The notes beneath the pieces were generated by a model. It did not search any database and had not been told where the DNA came from. It saw nothing but the letters and a program-made list of their open reading frames with translations. Below are positions 37,255-46,350 of a DNA stretch of 64,000 bases, piece by piece. Made by a program: the position numbers and the translations under genes. Source of the DNA: Microbispora siamensis (lineage in GTDB: Bacteria > Actinomycetota > Actinomycetes > Streptosporangiales > Streptosporangiaceae); NCBI RefSeq assembly GCF_016863095.1, contig NZ_BOOF01000027.1, positions 62,001 through 126,000 of the forward strand, in the 5' to 3' direction. How positions within the stretch are numbered: position 1 is the stretch's first letter; each line of letters opens with the position of its first letter.

Positions 37255-38673
37255 ATGCTCCTCCCCAGGCGCTCCCCGTCACTGCGAGCCCGGCTGGCAC
37301 TCCTCGCCACCGGGACAGCGGCGATCCTGCTGATCCCGCTCGCGGTCGTGGTGCACGTGCTCGTCCGCGACCTGGTCGCGGACCGCATCTGGGACCGCAG
37401 CCTGGACACCGCCACGCACGTCGCCGCGCAGATCCGGGACGGGCGCCTGCGCAACCCCATCCCGACCGGCGGGAACGGCATCGACCTGATCGAGGTGACG
37501 GGGCCGGACGGCCGGGTCGTCGCCGAGAGCGCGGCGGCCAGGACCCTGCCGCGCCTCAGCCCGTTACGCCCGGCCCCCGACCGCGAGGTCACCCAGACGA
37601 CGGCCTGCTCGCCCGCCGGGCACGACTGCCTGTACGTGACCGTGCTGCGGGTCTCCCCGGGGCCCGGCTCCGACCTCGTCTACGCGGGCCGGGCTGCCCC
37701 GGCGATCCTCAACACCCCGTTCACGCTGCCGGCGCTGCTCCTGGCGGCCCTGCTGCTCACCGCGCTCGCGGGCTGGACGGCGTACAAGGTGACGGGCCGC
37801 GCGCTGCGGCCGGTCGAGGCGATCAGGTCGGAGCTCGCCGAGATCACCGAGAGGAACCCCGGCGGCCGGGTGCCCGAGCCGCCCGGCGACGACGAGTTCT
37901 CCCGGCTGGCCCAGGCCGCCAACGACGCGCTGTCCCGGCTGGACACGTCGATCCAGCGGCAGCGGCAGTTCGCCGCAGACGCCTCGCACGAACTGCTCAC
38001 CCCCATCGCCGGGATCCGGGCCCAGCTGGAGAGCGCGCGGCTGCATCCCGAGGACACCCCCGAGGCCGTCTGCGCCGCGCTGCGCGACACCGAGCGCCTG
38101 GAGGCGATCGTCGCCGACCTGCTCCTGCTGGCGCGGATCCCCACGGTTCCCGAGACCGCCCGGGAGGAGGTCGACCTGTCCCACCTGGTCGTCACCGAAG
38201 TCGAGCGGCGGTCGGAACGGCTGCCGACCCACCTCCACAACACCCCGGGGGTGACGGTCAGGGGCCTGCGCCGCCACCTCGCCCGGGTGGTGGCGAACCT
38301 GCTCGACAACGCCGAGCGGCACGCGCTGACGGTGGTCTGCGTACGGGTCGCGCGCACCGAGGACGCGGCCGTCCTGTGCGTACGCAACGACGGCAGGCCG
38401 ATCCCCGAGGCGGACCGCGAGCGGATCTTCGAGCGGTTCTACCGCACCGACGCGGCGCGCAGCCGCGACCGGGGCGGCACGGGCCTCGGCCTGGCCATCG
38501 CCCGGGAGGTCGTGGAGGCCCACGGCGGCTCCATCCGGGTCGAGGACGTCACGGACGGCGAACCCGGCGTGCGGTTCGTGATCTCGCTGCCGCTGGCCCC
38601 GAGCGCCGCGGACGGTCCCGCCGCCGACGGCGCCGGCCCGTACGGCGACCCGTGCGGCGACACCCAAAGTTAA
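37255..38673 (+). CDS. Orphan transmembrane sensor histidine kinase
   Basis: 472 residues. Membrane helix ~18-38, extracytoplasmic sensor (~40-155, with one Cys pair in TACSPAGHDCLYV), second helix ~158-176, HAMP-like linker, HisKA with FAADASHELLTPIAGI (His245), then HATPase_c with N-box NLLDNAERHA, RIFERFYR and G-box RGGTGLGLAIA. The phospho-acceptor box reads HELLTP where most such kinases have HELRTP. No response regulator is adjacent on either side. ATG 37255 lacks a clear RBS. A GACTTTGAGCAA sequence 70 nt upstream resembles the malE/amylopullulanase element (two mismatches). Confidence 0.88.
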   Translation: MLLPRRSPSLRARLALLATGTAAILLIPLAVVVHVLVRDLVADRIWDRSLDTATHVAAQIRDGRLRNPIPTGGNGIDLIEVTGPDGRVVAESAAARTLPRLSPLRPAPDREVTQTTACSPAGHDCLYVTVLRVSPGPGSDLVYAGRAAPAILNTPFTLPALLLAALLLTALAGWTAYKVTGRALRPVEAIRSELAEITERNPGGRVPEPPGDDEFSRLAQAANDALSRLDTSIQRQRQFAADASHELLTPIAGIRAQLESARLHPEDTPEAVCAALRDTERLEAIVADLLLLARIPTVPETAREEVDLSHLVVTEVERRSERLPTHLHNTPGVTVRGLRRHLARVVANLLDNAERHALTVVCVRVARTEDAAVLCVRNDGRPIPEADRERIFERFYRTDAARSRDRGGTGLGLAIAREVVEAHGGSIRVEDVTDGEPGVRFVISLPLAPSAADGPAADGAGPYGDPCGDTQS

Positions 38674-38788
38674 GGACCGCGCCCCTGGTCGTTCAGCCCA
38701 GTAACCCCCAACTGGAGAACCTGCTGGCTAGTTTTCGGGACACCCCGGCCCCCTGGGGTTCCCGATGTCGCAGGTAGAGGAGTCACTC

Positions 38789-40849
38789 GTGCGAGTGCTG
38801 GCCGTCGTCCCCGCCCGTGGAGGGTCGGTGGGCGTCCCGCTGAAGAACCTCGAGAAGGTGGGCGGCGTCCCGCTCGTCGCCCGGGCGGTGGACGCCTGTC
38901 TGCGCGCCGAACTGGTGGACGAGGTGGTCGTCAGCACCGACCACGACCGCATCGCCGAAGTGGCGGAGGGCGCGGGCGCCCGGGTCGTGCGCCGCCCCGC
39001 CGAGCTCAGCGGCTCGACCGCCTCCAGCGAGTCGGCCGTGCTGCACGCCCTGTCCGAGATCACCGGCGAGGCGCCCGAGGTCGTCGTGCTCGTCCAGTGC
39101 ACCAGCGCGTTCCTCGATCCCCGCGACCTCGACGCCGCCGTCGCGAAGGTCCTGGACGGCGAGGCCGACTCGGTCTTCTCCGGCACCGAGACCTACGAGT
39201 TCGTCTGGACCGGCGCCGGCCACGGGGTGAACCACGACCCGGCCGTACGCCCGCGCCGCCAGGACCGCGAGCCCCACTTCCGCGAGACCGGCGCGTTCTA
39301 CGTCATGCGTACGGAGGGCCTGCGCGAGCGCGGCCACCGCTTCTTCGGCAGGGTCGCGGTCCAGCCGGTGCCCGTCCGGCACGCGGTCGAGATCGACACC
39401 CCCGAGGACCTGGAGATCGCCCGGGCGCTCGCGCCGTTCGTGGACGAGCCGCTGCCGATCGACGTGGACGCGGTCGTCACCGACTTCGACGGCGTGCACA
39501 CCGACGACCGCGCGTTCGTCGACTCCGACGGCCGGGAGATGGTCGCGGTCAGCCGCTCCGACGGGATGGGGATCGCGCTGCTGCGCCGGGCCGGTGTGAA
39601 GGTGCTCGTGCTGTCCACCGAGCGCAACCCGGTCGTCGCCGCCCGCGCCGCCAAGCTCGGCGTGCCGGTGGTGCAGGGCCTCGGCGCCAAGGACGTCGCG
39701 CTGCGCGAGTGGCTGGCCGCCGAGGGCCTGGCCCCCGAGCGGGTGGCGTACGTGGGCAACGACGTCAACGACCTGTCCTGCATGGCGATCGTCGGCTGGC
39801 CGGTCGCGGTGCCCGACGCCCACCCCCGGGTGCGCGCCGCCGCCCGCGTCGTGCTGTCGGCCCCCGGAGGCGCCGGAGCCGTGCGCGAGCTGTCCGACCG
39901 GGTGCTCGCGGCCCGCCCGGCCACCGCGCTGGAGACCGTCCCCGCCCCCGTCGCCGCGCCCCGCCACCTCGGGCAGCCGCGGCCGGTGCGGATCGGCAGG
40001 TCGCTGGTCGGCCCGGGCCAGCCCGTGTACGTGATCGGCGAGATCGGCATCAACCACAACGGCGACGTCGACATCGCCCGCAAGCTGATCGACGTGGCCG
40101 CCGACGCCGGGTGCCAGGCCGTCAAGTTCCAGAAGCGTACGCCGGAGATCTGTGTGCCGCTCGAGCAGCGCGACCAGATCCGGCAGACGCCGTGGGGCGA
40201 GATGACCTACATGGAGTACAAGATCCGGACCGAGTTCGGCGCGGACGAGTACGCCCACATCGCCAAGTACTGCGAGGAGCGCGGCGTCGACTGGTTCGCC
40301 TCGCCCTGGGACGTGCCGTCGGTGGAGTTCCTCGAGGACATGGACGTCGTCGCGCACAAGGTGGCCTCGGCCTCGGTGACCGACCACGAGCTGCTGCGCG
40401 CGCTGGCCGCCACCCGCAAGCCGGTCATCCTGTCCACCGGCATGTCCACGATCGAGGAGATCGACGCGGCGGTGGAGATCCTCGGCACCGAGCGCCTGGT
40501 GATGATGCACGCCACCTCGACCTACCCGCTCCCGCCGGAGGAGGCCAACCTCCGCATGATCACCACGCTCCAGCAGCGGTACGGCGTGCCGGTCGGCTAC
40601 TCGGGGCACGAGCGCGGGCTGCAGATCTCGCTCGCCGCCGTGACGCTGGGCGCGGTGACCGTCGAGCGGCACATCACCCTCGACCGTGCGATGTGGGGCT
40701 CCGACCACGCCGCCTCGCTGGAGCCCACCGGCCTGGAGCACCTGGTCCGCGACATCCGCATCATCGAGACCGCACTCGGCGACGGCGTGAAGCGCGTCTA
40801 CCCGGGCGAGGAGGCCCCCCGGGCCCGCCTGCGCCGGGTCACCGCATGA
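38789..40849 (+). CDS. Trifunctional nonulosonate enzyme: CMP-transferase / HAD phosphatase / NeuB-type synthase
   Basis: 686 residues, three enzymes in one chain. 1-~225: acylneuraminate cytidylyltransferase (NeuA; LAVVPARGGSVGVPLKNLE, VVSTDHDRIAE, RETGAFYVM). ~228-395: KdsC-like HAD phosphatase (TDFDGVHTDD with Asp232; LSTERN; GNDVNDLSCM). ~402-686: NeuB-type PEP-condensing TIM barrel (VIGEIGINHNGDVDIARKLI, AVKFQKRTPE, FASPWD, STGMSTIEE, VGYSGHERG, VERHITLDRAMWGSDHAAS). The barrel ends without the C-terminal antifreeze (SAF) domain of ordinary NeuB. It could make a nonulosonic-acid 9-phosphate, dephosphorylate it and activate it to the CMP-sugar. GTG 38789 has AGAGGAG 6 nt upstream; ATG 38765 is less likely. 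First gene of an overlapping operon. Confidence 0.9.
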   Translation: MRVLAVVPARGGSVGVPLKNLEKVGGVPLVARAVDACLRAELVDEVVVSTDHDRIAEVAEGAGARVVRRPAELSGSTASSESAVLHALSEITGEAPEVVVLVQCTSAFLDPRDLDAAVAKVLDGEADSVFSGTETYEFVWTGAGHGVNHDPAVRPRRQDREPHFRETGAFYVMRTEGLRERGHRFFGRVAVQPVPVRHAVEIDTPEDLEIARALAPFVDEPLPIDVDAVVTDFDGVHTDDRAFVDSDGREMVAVSRSDGMGIALLRRAGVKVLVLSTERNPVVAARAAKLGVPVVQGLGAKDVALREWLAAEGLAPERVAYVGNDVNDLSCMAIVGWPVAVPDAHPRVRAAARVVLSAPGGAGAVRELSDRVLAARPATALETVPAPVAAPRHLGQPRPVRIGRSLVGPGQPVYVIGEIGINHNGDVDIARKLIDVAADAGCQAVKFQKRTPEICVPLEQRDQIRQTPWGEMTYMEYKIRTEFGADEYAHIAKYCEERGVDWFASPWDVPSVEFLEDMDVVAHKVASASVTDHELLRALAATRKPVILSTGMSTIEEIDAAVEILGTERLVMMHATSTYPLPPEEANLRMITTLQQRYGVPVGYSGHERGLQISLAAVTLGAVTVERHITLDRAMWGSDHAASLEPTGLEHLVRDIRIIETALGDGVKRVYPGEEAPRARLRRVTA

Positions 40850-41796
40850 TCACTCTCTCCGTGATCGTGCCGGTCCGGGACGGCGAGGCGTACCTCGGGG
40901 ACGCGCTCACGTCGCTGGTGCGCAACCGGACGCGCGAGTTCGAGACCGAGGTCGTCGTCGTGGACGACGGCTCGGCGGACGCGACGCCGGAGGTCGTCGA
41001 GGACTTCCGGCGGGACCTGCCGGGGCTCACGGTGGTCCGCAACCCGGTGCCGCTGGGGCTGGCCGGCGCCCGCAACGCCGGGCTGAAGCTGGCCGCCGGC
41101 CGCTACGTCACCTTCCTCGACGCCGACGACTGGCTCGCGCCCGGCTACCTGCCCCGTCTCGTCGCCGCCATCGACGGGCTCGGGTGCGACTTCGTGCGCG
41201 TGGACCACGTCCAGGTCGAGGGCCGCAGGCGGGAGACGCACCGGGCGCCGCAGCCGCGCCGCGGCGTCGTGCTCGACCCGCGCGACGGCATCCTGCCGGC
41301 CGACTTCAAGACGATGGTCGACTACCCCTATGCCTGGGCCGGGATCTACCGGCGCGAGCTGGACGACCTGCTGACCTTCCCCACCGGGCTGCACACCGCC
41401 GAGGACCGCCCGTGGATCTGGCGGCTGCACCGCCTGGCCCGGTCGTACGCCGTGGTCTCCCTCGCCGGGCTGTTCTACCGGCGGGGGCTGGCGGCCTCCC
41501 TCACCCAGATCGGCGACGAGCGTCAGCTCCACTTCTTCGACGCCTACGACATCGTGCTGGACGAGACCGAGCCGCGCTACCTGCCCAAGGCGGCCCGCAA
41601 CCTGTGCGCGCTGCTCGCCCACCACGTGGAGCTGGCCGGCCGGTTCACCCCGGCCGTACGCGCCCGGTTCGACGAGCGGGCGCGGGCGGCGCTCGCCCGG
41701 CTGCCCCGCGAGACGCTCGCCGAGGCCGTCGGCGGCCTGGAGCCCGAGCGGGCCGCCCTGCTCAGCTCCTACCTACCGGGAGGGCCGCGTGCCTGA
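40846..41796 (+). CDS. GT2-family glycosyltransferase
   Basis: 316 residues; ATG overlaps the previous stop (ATGA). GT-A fold with LSVIVPVRDGEAYLGDALTS, VVVDDGSADATPE, and the metal-binding FLDADDWLAPGY. EDRPWIWRLH is the usual acceptor/catalytic ED motif of GT2 enzymes. Cytoplasmic. Within this operon it likely builds the linkage or alternate sugars of the nonulosonate polymer; donor unknown. Confidence 0.88.
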   Translation: MITLSVIVPVRDGEAYLGDALTSLVRNRTREFETEVVVVDDGSADATPEVVEDFRRDLPGLTVVRNPVPLGLAGARNAGLKLAAGRYVTFLDADDWLAPGYLPRLVAAIDGLGCDFVRVDHVQVEGRRRETHRAPQPRRGVVLDPRDGILPADFKTMVDYPYAWAGIYRRELDDLLTFPTGLHTAEDRPWIWRLHRLARSYAVVSLAGLFYRRGLAASLTQIGDERQLHFFDAYDIVLDETEPRYLPKAARNLCALLAHHVELAGRFTPAVRARFDERARAALARLPRETLAEAVGGLEPERAALLSSYLPGGPRA

Positions 41797-43051
41797 CTCC
41801 ACGCTGTTCTACGCCTCCACGCTGTTCGGCGCGATGACGCTCGCGGCGGCGATCGACGAGGGGCGGTTCCGCGACGGCGGCCGGATCCTCCTCGTGTCGA
41901 ACAACGCGGCGATCCCGGAGGTCACCCCGGCGCTGGACGAGGCGCCGGGGTTCGTCGCGCTGCGCGACAGGTTCGACCGCGTCCTGTCCTGGAACGAGAT
42001 CATCGCGCCGTTGCACCCGTCGGACTGGAAGCCCCGATCGATCGAGACGCCCATGCTCGGCCGCCTGCTGCGCGACCTGACCGGCGAGCCGGGCGAGCTG
42101 GTCCTGGAGTCGATCGCGGTGCCTCCGTCGCGTACGCTCGCGGGCCTGATCAAGGACTGCCCGATCACCGTCTACTCCGACGGCCTCATGAGCTACGGGC
42201 CGACCCGCGACCCGCTCCCGCAGGAGATCGCCGGGCGGATCACCCGGCTGCTCCACCTCGACCTCGTCCCGGGCCTGGCGCCCCTGCTCCTGGCCGAGCA
42301 CGGGGTGCCGGCCGAGGCCCTGGCGGACGCGTCGTTCACGCGCGTGGTGGGCCGGGTGGCGGAGGCGGCCGAGGCGGCTCCCCGCGCCGAGGCGGTCGTC
42401 CTCGGCCAGTACCTGTCCGCGCTCGGCCTGGTCACGACCGCCGAGGAGGCCGCGCTGCACGAGCGCATGCTGCGCGGCCTGGCGGCGCGCGGCCACCGGA
42501 CCGTGCTGTTCAAGCCGCACCCCGCCGCCGGGCGGCGGCACGCACGCGAGCTGCGGCCGGTCGCCGCGGAGCTGGGCGTCGACCTCCTCGTGGCCCCCGA
42601 GACGACGCCCGCCGAGGCGTGCTTCGCCGCGCACCGCCCCGAACTGGTCGCCGGGTGCTTTTCCACCGCGCTGGTGACCGCGCGGCGGCTGTTCGGCCTG
42701 CCGGTCGCGGCCGTCGGCACCGATCTCGTGCTCGAACGGCTCACGCCGTACGAGAACAGCAACCGGATCCCGGCGACGATCGCGGACGCCACGCTGCCCC
42801 GGCTCGAGGCCGACGGCACGATCACGGAGCCGCCCGCCGCCGACCTCGCCGCCCTGGTGGGGGCCGTGGGCTACTGCATGCAGAGCCCGGCCCACCCGGG
42901 GCTGCGCGAGACCGCGGCGGCCTACGTGAGCGCCCACGGACCGGCGCGCTACTTCAAGAAGCGCAGGCTGGAGACGCTCGGCCTGATCGAACGCCCGGCC
43001 GCCGCGCCGGCCCGCCCCGAGTCGCGCCTGCGCCGCCTGCTGTCCCGCTGA
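41789..43051 (+). CDS. Polysialyltransferase-like glycosyltransferase
   Basis: 420 residues from GTG 41789 (RBS GGGAGGG), overlapping the GT2 gene by 8 nt. Two motifs of bacterial polysialyltransferases are visible: an acidic-Gly motif in VYSDGLMSYG and the HP motif in LFKPHPAAG, plus GCFSTALVTARRL near residue 290. Such enzymes use CMP-nonulosonic acid, the product expected from the upstream fusion. Basic C-terminus (YFKKRRLETLG, ESRLRRLLSR) could bind the membrane. Probable chain-extending transferase. Confidence 0.78.
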   Translation: MPDSTLFYASTLFGAMTLAAAIDEGRFRDGGRILLVSNNAAIPEVTPALDEAPGFVALRDRFDRVLSWNEIIAPLHPSDWKPRSIETPMLGRLLRDLTGEPGELVLESIAVPPSRTLAGLIKDCPITVYSDGLMSYGPTRDPLPQEIAGRITRLLHLDLVPGLAPLLLAEHGVPAEALADASFTRVVGRVAEAAEAAPRAEAVVLGQYLSALGLVTTAEEAALHERMLRGLAARGHRTVLFKPHPAAGRRHARELRPVAAELGVDLLVAPETTPAEACFAAHRPELVAGCFSTALVTARRLFGLPVAAVGTDLVLERLTPYENSNRIPATIADATLPRLEADGTITEPPAADLAALVGAVGYCMQSPAHPGLRETAAAYVSAHGPARYFKKRRLETLGLIERPAAAPARPESRLRRLLSR

Positions 43052-43085
43052 GCCGCGCTTGCGGGGCGGCGACGCGACCGGCGCG

Positions 43086-44312
43086 TCAGAACGCCTTGAG
43101 GTAGCGGCGCATCCGGCGCTTGGCGCGGTAGCCGTACCGCAGGACCTTGGGCGGCACGTCCAGGCGCAGCCGGGCGCGACGGCGGGCGGCGGCGTGCTCG
43201 GGGCCGTCGAGGAGCGAGCGCGCCGGCTCCAGCGTCCCCGCGCGGGCCGCGGCGACCAGCGCGGCGACGCGGTCGGTCCAGTCGCTGGCCGCGGAGTCGT
43301 GGAAGTAGTTGGCCCGGCACCACTCCTCCGCCGGCACCCGGAAGTCCGCCTTGGCGAGGTCGTCGAGCGTGCCCAGGCAACCGCTGCCCTCGAACACCAG
43401 GTTGATCATCTCCGCGCTGACCCCGAAGTCGGACAGCACGAGCAGCGGCACGTCCCCGGCGATCGCCTCGAGCGCGGCCGTCGAGCTGACCGTGACGAAC
43501 CCGGCGGCGCGGCTCAGGTGCTCGTGCATCGGGCCGGCGGCGAAGCGCACGGCGCCCCCGGGCACCCGGCCCTCGGACTCCATCTCGGTCCACAGTCGCT
43601 CGTAGTGGTGACGTTCATTGTGCGTCTGCCGCTCGTCGTCGCGGGCCCGCAGCTTGACCACCACGTCAAGGTCGGGCCGGGCCCGCCCGAGCTCGGCCAG
43701 GGCGAGCAGGATCCGCTCCCGCTCCTCCCTGCGGCGCGGCACCTTGGCCTGGGTGGCGAACACGACGCGGTCGCGTACGCCCCCGGCGTCGTGCGCGCCC
43801 GGTTCGCGGGGCAGCAGGTCCAGGTAGGGCAGACGGGCCAGCGCCACCATCCCGCCTCCGCCGAGCCGCGCGCCGATCTCGGAGAACTCCGCGACCTCCC
43901 GGCCGCTGTGCACCACGAACAGGTCGCAGCCGCTGCGGAACAGCCAGGCCTTCTCCGTCGCGGGCACCGAGATGCCGGGCAGCCCCGACACCAGCACCGG
44001 CCGGGGCCGCAGCCCGGCCAGCGTCTCCGCCGCCAGCGCGTCCACCACCGGCCCGGTGCAGGCCAGCAGCACGACGTCGGGCCGGAACCTCTCGGCGGCC
44101 CGGCGCAGCTGCCGGGCCGGCAGCACCGGGGGAAGAGCGTCGCCGTGCGCGCGGGTGCCGCTCACCGCGGCGGCGATCTGCGCCGCAGAGGGGGCGATGG
44201 GAGTGCGGACGACGGCCAGATCCGTGACCCAGTCCTCCGGAGTCGCGTCGAGCAGGCCCGCGGCCCACTTGAGATACGAGTCGGAGTCGGCCACGGCGAG
44301 CAGACGGGTCAA
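43086..44312 (-). CDS. DUF6716-like putative glycosyltransferase
   Basis: 408 residues from TTG 44312; its TTGA overlaps the upstream gene's stop, so the two are translationally coupled. Features: LLAVADSDSYLKWAAGLLD start, GLPGISVPATEKAWLFRSGCD, VVKLRARDDERQTH, VSSTAALEAIAGDVPLLVLSD. The last is a GT-B-like nucleotide-sugar site seen in CDP-glycerol/polysialyl-type transferases. The C-terminus is very basic (RYGYRAKRRMRRYLKAF), probably peripheral to the membrane. Such proteins accompany neuA/neuB-like genes in actinomycetes; the exact reaction is unknown. Confidence 0.72.
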   Translation of the reverse strand: MTRLLAVADSDSYLKWAAGLLDATPEDWVTDLAVVRTPIAPSAAQIAAAVSGTRAHGDALPPVLPARQLRRAAERFRPDVVLLACTGPVVDALAAETLAGLRPRPVLVSGLPGISVPATEKAWLFRSGCDLFVVHSGREVAEFSEIGARLGGGGMVALARLPYLDLLPREPGAHDAGGVRDRVVFATQAKVPRRREERERILLALAELGRARPDLDVVVKLRARDDERQTHNERHHYERLWTEMESEGRVPGGAVRFAAGPMHEHLSRAAGFVTVSSTAALEAIAGDVPLLVLSDFGVSAEMINLVFEGSGCLGTLDDLAKADFRVPAEEWCRANYFHDSAASDWTDRVAALVAAARAGTLEPARSLLDGPEHAAARRRARLRLDVPPKVLRYGYRAKRRMRRYLKAF

Positions 44313-45340
44313 GGAGCGACCTTTCCGGGATCGTGCGTTTGGGGCTGATGGGGTTCGTGCGCGAAGAGCTGGAGGTGGGAGCGCAGCGACGGGGCGGCCG
44401 AGGCCGTCCACCAGTCCTCCGGCACGTCCACGGTCTCCACCGGCACGCCCCGGGCCGACAGCAGGACGCGCAGCGAGGTCACCGCGGTGGACGGCAGGCT
44501 CAGCACCCGCTGGTCCGGCCGCAGGTCGCGCAGCGTCATCTCGGCGGGCGCTCCCGCGTCGTAGACGGTCAGCCCGGCGATCCTGCGCACCCGGTCGAGG
44601 TCCCCGGGGTCCTCCCGCCGGTGGGGGAAGTACGCGACGGGCTCGTCGATCCGCTCCAGCCAGCGCAGGTAGCGGTCGCGGTGGATGAGCCCGTTGCGTA
44701 CGAGCGAGGTGCCGAGCACGACCGTGCGCTCCGGCGGCGGCCGGTCGGCGGGCTGGGCGCGCAGCCAGGCGAAGTCGTGCCGGACGAGCCGCGCGCCCGT
44801 GCCCCCCACGGCCTCGGCGAGGCCGGCGGGCACCGGAAGCGCGGTGAACACCGTGGGCCTGCGAGTGCGAAGGCGGAACCCGGCGGCCGCGGCGAGCACC
44901 TTGCGGCCGAGGCCCGGGGTCCCGCGAGCGCGCAGCAGCGGGCGCCGCGCGACCAGCAGTTCGAGCAGGCGGATCGTGGCCAGCCCGTCGTCCACCAGCA
45001 CCGTACGGCCGGGGAGGGCCGTGACGAGGGCGAGCTGGACGCGCCCGGAGAAGGCGTCGCCCACCGCCCACACGCGGCCCGGCCGGGGAACCCGCTCGGC
45101 CGGCTCGGCGAACTCCAGCCCCTCGGGCAGCCCGAGCCGCTCGAGCTCGCGGCGGGTCAGCCGCAGCGCGGGCAACCCGGCCCTCGGCACCACTGTGGTG
45201 CCGGCCCCGAGGAGCCCCGCGTGGTGCGCCTCGACGACGCACAGCAGCTGCAGAGGGGACTCCACCCACGCGACGGCCTGCCCCTGCTCGGCGGCGTGGC
45301 GCCGTCCCTCGTTCTCCACGCGCCGTAAAGAAACGTTCAC
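44309..45340 (-). CDS. Polysialyltransferase-family protein (second copy type)
   Basis: 343 residues from GTG 45340 (RBS GGGTGAG). WVESPLQLLCVVEAHHAG matches the ESPLQ opening of GT52/polysialyltransferase-like enzymes; VLVDDGLATI provides the acidic-acidic-Gly motif and VAYFPHRRED an HP-like position (PHR). RVLSLPSTAVTSLRVLL aligns with the GCFSTAL region of the 41789 enzyme, suggesting distant paralogues. Coupled to the DUF6716 gene. Likely adds CMP-linked nonulosonic acid; acceptor unknown. Divergent from the aldo/keto reductase. Confidence 0.75.
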   Translation of the reverse strand: MNVSLRRVENEGRRHAAEQGQAVAWVESPLQLLCVVEAHHAGLLGAGTTVVPRAGLPALRLTRRELERLGLPEGLEFAEPAERVPRPGRVWAVGDAFSGRVQLALVTALPGRTVLVDDGLATIRLLELLVARRPLLRARGTPGLGRKVLAAAAGFRLRTRRPTVFTALPVPAGLAEAVGGTGARLVRHDFAWLRAQPADRPPPERTVVLGTSLVRNGLIHRDRYLRWLERIDEPVAYFPHRREDPGDLDRVRRIAGLTVYDAGAPAEMTLRDLRPDQRVLSLPSTAVTSLRVLLSARGVPVETVDVPEDWWTASAAPSLRSHLQLFAHEPHQPQTHDPGKVAP

Positions 45341-45430
45341 GACGCGCTCACCCTAGCCGCCCGACACGACGACGACGGGAACACGCGGTGAACAGACCCC
45401 GAAGGGATCTTCTCGGGGCATTACGGCAGC

Positions 45431-46258
45431 ATGGGAGGCATGAACGTCATCACTTTGAACAACAACGTCCGGATGCCCCAGCTCGGCTTCGGTGTGTGGC
45501 AGGTGGCCGACGACGAGGCCGAGAAGGCCGTGGCGACGGCCCTGGAGTACGGCTACCGCAGCATCGACACCGCGAGGCTCTACCACAACGAGGAGGGCGT
45601 CGGCCGCGCCCTGCGCGCCTCGGGCATCCCCCGCGAGGAGCTGTTCGTCACCACCAAGCTCTGGAACGACCAGCACGGCTACGACGAGGCGCTGCGCGCC
45701 TTCGACGCCAGCATGCGGCGGCTCGGCCTGGAGACCCTCGACCTGTACCTGATCCACTGGCCGGCTCCCAAGCAGGACAGGTATGTCGAGACGTGGAAGG
45801 CCCTGGAGAAGCTGTACGCCGACGGGCGGGTGCGGGCGATCGGCGTGTCCAACTTCACCGTGAGCACGTTGGAGCGCCTGCTCGCCGAGGCCGGCGTGAT
45901 CCCCGCGCTGAACCAGATCGAGCTGCACCCGCAGCTCGCCCAGCGGGAGCTGCGCGGCTTCCACGCGGAGCGCGGCATCGCCACCGAGGCGTGGAGCCCG
46001 CTCGGGCAGGGCAAGGGCCTGCTCGACCTGCCCGTCCTGGCCGAGATCGGCGCGAAGTACGGCAAGACGGCCGCGCAGGTGGTGCTGCGCTGGCACATCC
46101 AGCTCGGCAACGTGGTGATCCCGAAGTCGGTGACGCCGTCGCGCATCAAGGAGAACATCGAGGTCTTCGACTTCGCGCTGAGCCCGGAGGACATGGCCAC
46201 GATCAACGGTCTCGACGAGGGCCGCCGTCTCGGCCCCGACCCCGCCACCTTCGGCTGA
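45431..46258 (+). CDS. Aldo/keto reductase
   Basis: 275 residues. NADPH-dependent reductase barrel (AKR3/AKR5-like, 2,5-diketo-gluconate reductase type). Catalytic tetrad Asp (YRSIDTARLYHNEEGVG), Tyr (in the same block), Lys (VTTKLWNDQHG) and His (LYLIHWPAP); IPKSVTPSRIKEN is the cofactor phosphate loop. ATG 45431 or ATG 45440; GGGAGG overlaps the first. Substrate unknown. Confidence 0.92.
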   Translation: MGGMNVITLNNNVRMPQLGFGVWQVADDEAEKAVATALEYGYRSIDTARLYHNEEGVGRALRASGIPREELFVTTKLWNDQHGYDEALRAFDASMRRLGLETLDLYLIHWPAPKQDRYVETWKALEKLYADGRVRAIGVSNFTVSTLERLLAEAGVIPALNQIELHPQLAQRELRGFHAERGIATEAWSPLGQGKGLLDLPVLAEIGAKYGKTAAQVVLRWHIQLGNVVIPKSVTPSRIKENIEVFDFALSPEDMATINGLDEGRRLGPDPATFG

Positions 46259-46350
46259 CGGCCCCCGGCGGAGGATTCATCAGAGCCTCCCGCATAACGG
46301 ACACGGTGCGGTCATGCGGTCACGCTGCGTACGTTTCCCCTGGCGAACGC

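Noticed and set aside
34482-37592. 1036-codon minus-strand ORF across the amylopullulanase (and another at 31275-34466)
   Set aside because: Antisense of a gene with eight GH13 conserved regions; composition is that of a shadow frame.
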